Shown here: piece after piece, positions 20,802 through 22,115 of the stretch
Layout of the letters: every line of letters starts with the position of its first letter
How positions within the stretch are numbered: position 1 is the stretch's first letter
Origin: UBA1227 sp045599345
Lineage (GTDB): Bacteria; Bacillota; Clostridia; Oscillospirales; Acutalibacteraceae
NCBI GenBank assembly: GCA_045599345.1
Contig: JAZRVV010000013.1
Coordinates: 1-22,115 of the forward strand
Direction: 5' to 3'
DNA: 22,115 nucleotides
Program-made: the position numbers and the translations under genes
Notes under the pieces: model-generated
Told to the model about the DNA's origin: nothing
The model's database searches: none
Seen by the model: the letters and a program-made list of their open reading frames with translations, nothing else

Positions 20802-22115
20802 ATAGGATATTTAGACGTTCTTACATAATGTACATCTTTGCATTTGCCTTCCTTGCTGGACTCATGATTCTCTTCTTTACAATGGAAGTTAATTCTGGCA
20901 AATGGGTAGTAAAAGACTACAACAAGCACCTTTATTCAAACGGCGAACTTCTCACCGCAGGTGCTATCACCGATCGAATGGGCACTGTCCTTGCTGAAAC
21001 CGTAGACGGCGAACGCAAGTTTAATGAGGATCAAAAAGTACGCGAAGCCACCCTTCATGTTGTAGGTGATACAGCAGGTTTCATTGCAACAGGTGTTCAT
21101 TCATCAATGAAATCTGACCTTACCGGATACAGTATGATTCAAGGTGTATATAACCTAAAAAAAGAAGGCACTGGTCATGACATACAGCTTTCAATAGACT
21201 CAAGACTCTGTGTCGCTGCAATGGATGCGCTTGGAAAATATCAAGGCACCATCGGTGTGTACAACTACAAAACCGGTGAAATCTATTGTGCTGTTTCTCT
21301 TCCAACGTACGATATCTACAACAAACCAAAAGATATTGCTACCGATAAAACTGACAAATACGAAGGCATATATATGAACCGTTATTTCAGCGGTCTCTAT
21401 ACCCCGGGTTCTACTTTCAAAATTGTCACTGCTTGCTGTGCTCTTGAGAATATGACTGATATCGACAACCGTTACTTCACATGTAACGGTGCATGGACCA
21501 ACAAAGTAGGCAACAAGGTTACCTGTAACGGTGTCCATGGCACTGTCAACTTTGACCAAGCACTTCAGCATTCCTGCAACACAGCATTTGCAGGGCTTGC
21601 TGCTGAACTCGGCAACGAAAAAATGCAAGCAACTGCAGAGAAATGCGGATTCAACCGCACATTCTATGTTGATAAAATTAGATGTGCAACCAGCTACTAT
21701 GATGTAACAAAAGCTTATGACATAGACAGAGCTTGGTCTGGCATTGGCCAGTACACCACACTTATTAATCCTTGTCATGCAACAATGATGGTTGGTGCAA
21801 TTGCCAATCGAACTGGTTACACTCCACAGGCAACCCTTATCAAGGGTGCCAACACAGGCAATGAGAGTTTCATGGGCTCCGTACAAGCCAAACGTCTCGA
21901 CAAGATGCTTCGCTCCAATGTTGAAAAGTACTACGGCGACCATCGCTTCCCAAATCTCCTCATGTGCGGCAAGACCGGTACTGCTGAGGTATCAGGCGAC
22001 AAACCACATACGTGGTTCCTTGGCTACTCTCAGCGTCCAGACCTTCCACTCGCAATTGTCGTTGTCTGCGAAAACAGCGGTGGCTACGGTATCAACCTCG
22101 CCATTCCTATCGCCA
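20798..22115 (+). CDS. Class B penicillin-binding protein (PbpA-like transpeptidase), 3' end beyond window
   Basis: At least 439 residues are visible, open at the right edge. After an N-terminal membrane helix (about 9-28, F-L-A-G-L-M-I-L-F-F) there is a short pedestal domain (G-A-I-T-D-R-M-G-T-V-L-A near 60) and a transpeptidase domain with S-T-F-K at 205-208 (Ser205 nucleophile), S-C-N at 259-261 and K-T-G-T at 392-395. It crosslinks peptidoglycan strands made by its SEDS partner and is a beta-lactam target. The compact pedestal resembles PbpA/PBP2-like proteins rather than the long FtsI. Its ATG overlaps the SEDS stop (ATGA), with GGGAGG upstream, so equal synthesis of the pair is expected. 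Confidence 0.93.
   Translation, partial: MNRIFRRSYIMYIFAFAFLAGLMILFFTMEVNSGKWVVKDYNKHLYSNGELLTAGAITDRMGTVLAETVDGERKFNEDQKVREATLHVVGDTAGFIATGVHSSMKSDLTGYSMIQGVYNLKKEGTGHDIQLSIDSRLCVAAMDALGKYQGTIGVYNYKTGEIYCAVSLPTYDIYNKPKDIATDKTDKYEGIYMNRYFSGLYTPGSTFKIVTACCALENMTDIDNRYFTCNGAWTNKVGNKVTCNGVHGTVNFDQALQHSCNTAFAGLAAELGNEKMQATAEKCGFNRTFYVDKIRCATSYYDVTKAYDIDRAWSGIGQYTTLINPCHATMMVGAIANRTGYTPQATLIKGANTGNESFMGSVQAKRLDKMLRSNVEKYYGDHRFPNLLMCGKTGTAEVSGDKPHTWFLGYSQRPDLPLAIVVVCENSGGYGINLAIPIA

Noticed and set aside
21200..21943. Long antisense open frame (247 codons) on the minus strand opposite the PBP gene
   Set aside because: The plus strand carries SxxK, SxN and KTG motifs in order; the antisense frame is Cys/Thr-rich with no domain and no ribosome binding site, a codon-bias shadow.
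1..22115. rRNA, tRNA, CRISPR arrays, transposases, integrases, riboswitches
   Set aside because: I looked for clover-leaf ends, regular repeats with spacers, terminal inverted repeats, DDE or recombinase motifs and long structured leaders and found none that can be supported.

Overview
The window looks like chromosomal DNA of a low-GC, Gram-positive anaerobe of the class Clostridia (gut-type Oscillospirales/Lachnospirales is my inference, not a database result). The grounds are A/T-rich spacers, strong AGGAGG-type ribosome binding sites, sigma-A-like promoters, lipobox lipoproteins with short Gram-positive signal peptides, an aldehyde:ferredoxin oxidoreductase homologue, DUF975 and PrsW family membrane proteins, and frequent TTG/GTG starts. 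Genes are tightly packed in short operons on both strands, and no gap without a gene exceeds about 190 bases. I see no rRNA, tRNA, CRISPR array, transposase or phage gene.

Layout, left to right. (1) 1-3105, minus strand: a truncated GNAT acetyltransferase, a VOC/glyoxalase protein, a 543-aa lipoprotein with a glycine-rich hydrophobic core, and a multi-pass membrane protein that starts the lipoprotein operon. (2) 3245-7619, plus strand: a lipoprotein with one PASTA domain, an HSL-type alpha/beta hydrolase, then a cytosolic leucine-rich-repeat protein with an InlB-like C-terminus translationally coupled to an aldehyde ferredoxin oxidoreductase (AOR) family protein. (3) 7674-9688, minus: an operon of a seven-helix membrane protein, a PrsW intramembrane protease and a lipoprotein carrying two cystatin-like QVVAG units. 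(4) 9783-10933: a Dabb protein converging on a seven-helix protein with an extracytoplasmic tail. (5) 11047-12997, plus: a BspA-like lipoprotein, a Nudix hydrolase and a LUD protein, chained by 1-base stop/start overlaps. (6) 13088-15667, minus: a ZIP metal transporter with a suspicious frame break at its 3' end, then a GNAT acetyltransferase and GH25 muramidase operon. (7) 15783-16073, plus: a lone STAS protein. (8) 16119-18563, minus: thrH, a 55-aa small protein, a DUF975 protein, a YfbR-type 5'-nucleotidase and a 58-aa membrane peptide. (9) 18754-22115, plus: FHA protein, FtsW/RodA (SEDS) glycosyltransferase and a class B penicillin-binding protein (truncated by the window edge), which form one peptidoglycan synthase operon.

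The most coherent functional unit is the FHA-SEDS-bPBP operon, whose first gene apparently uses an AUU start codon. The most unusual units are the coupled LRR/AOR pair and the PrsW/double-cystatin-motif lipoprotein operon. Three small features (a 55-aa gene, a 58-aa gene and an 18-codon orphan tail after the ZIP gene) are easily missed because they fall below usual ORF cut-offs. Family assignments are by eye from motifs; no search was run.
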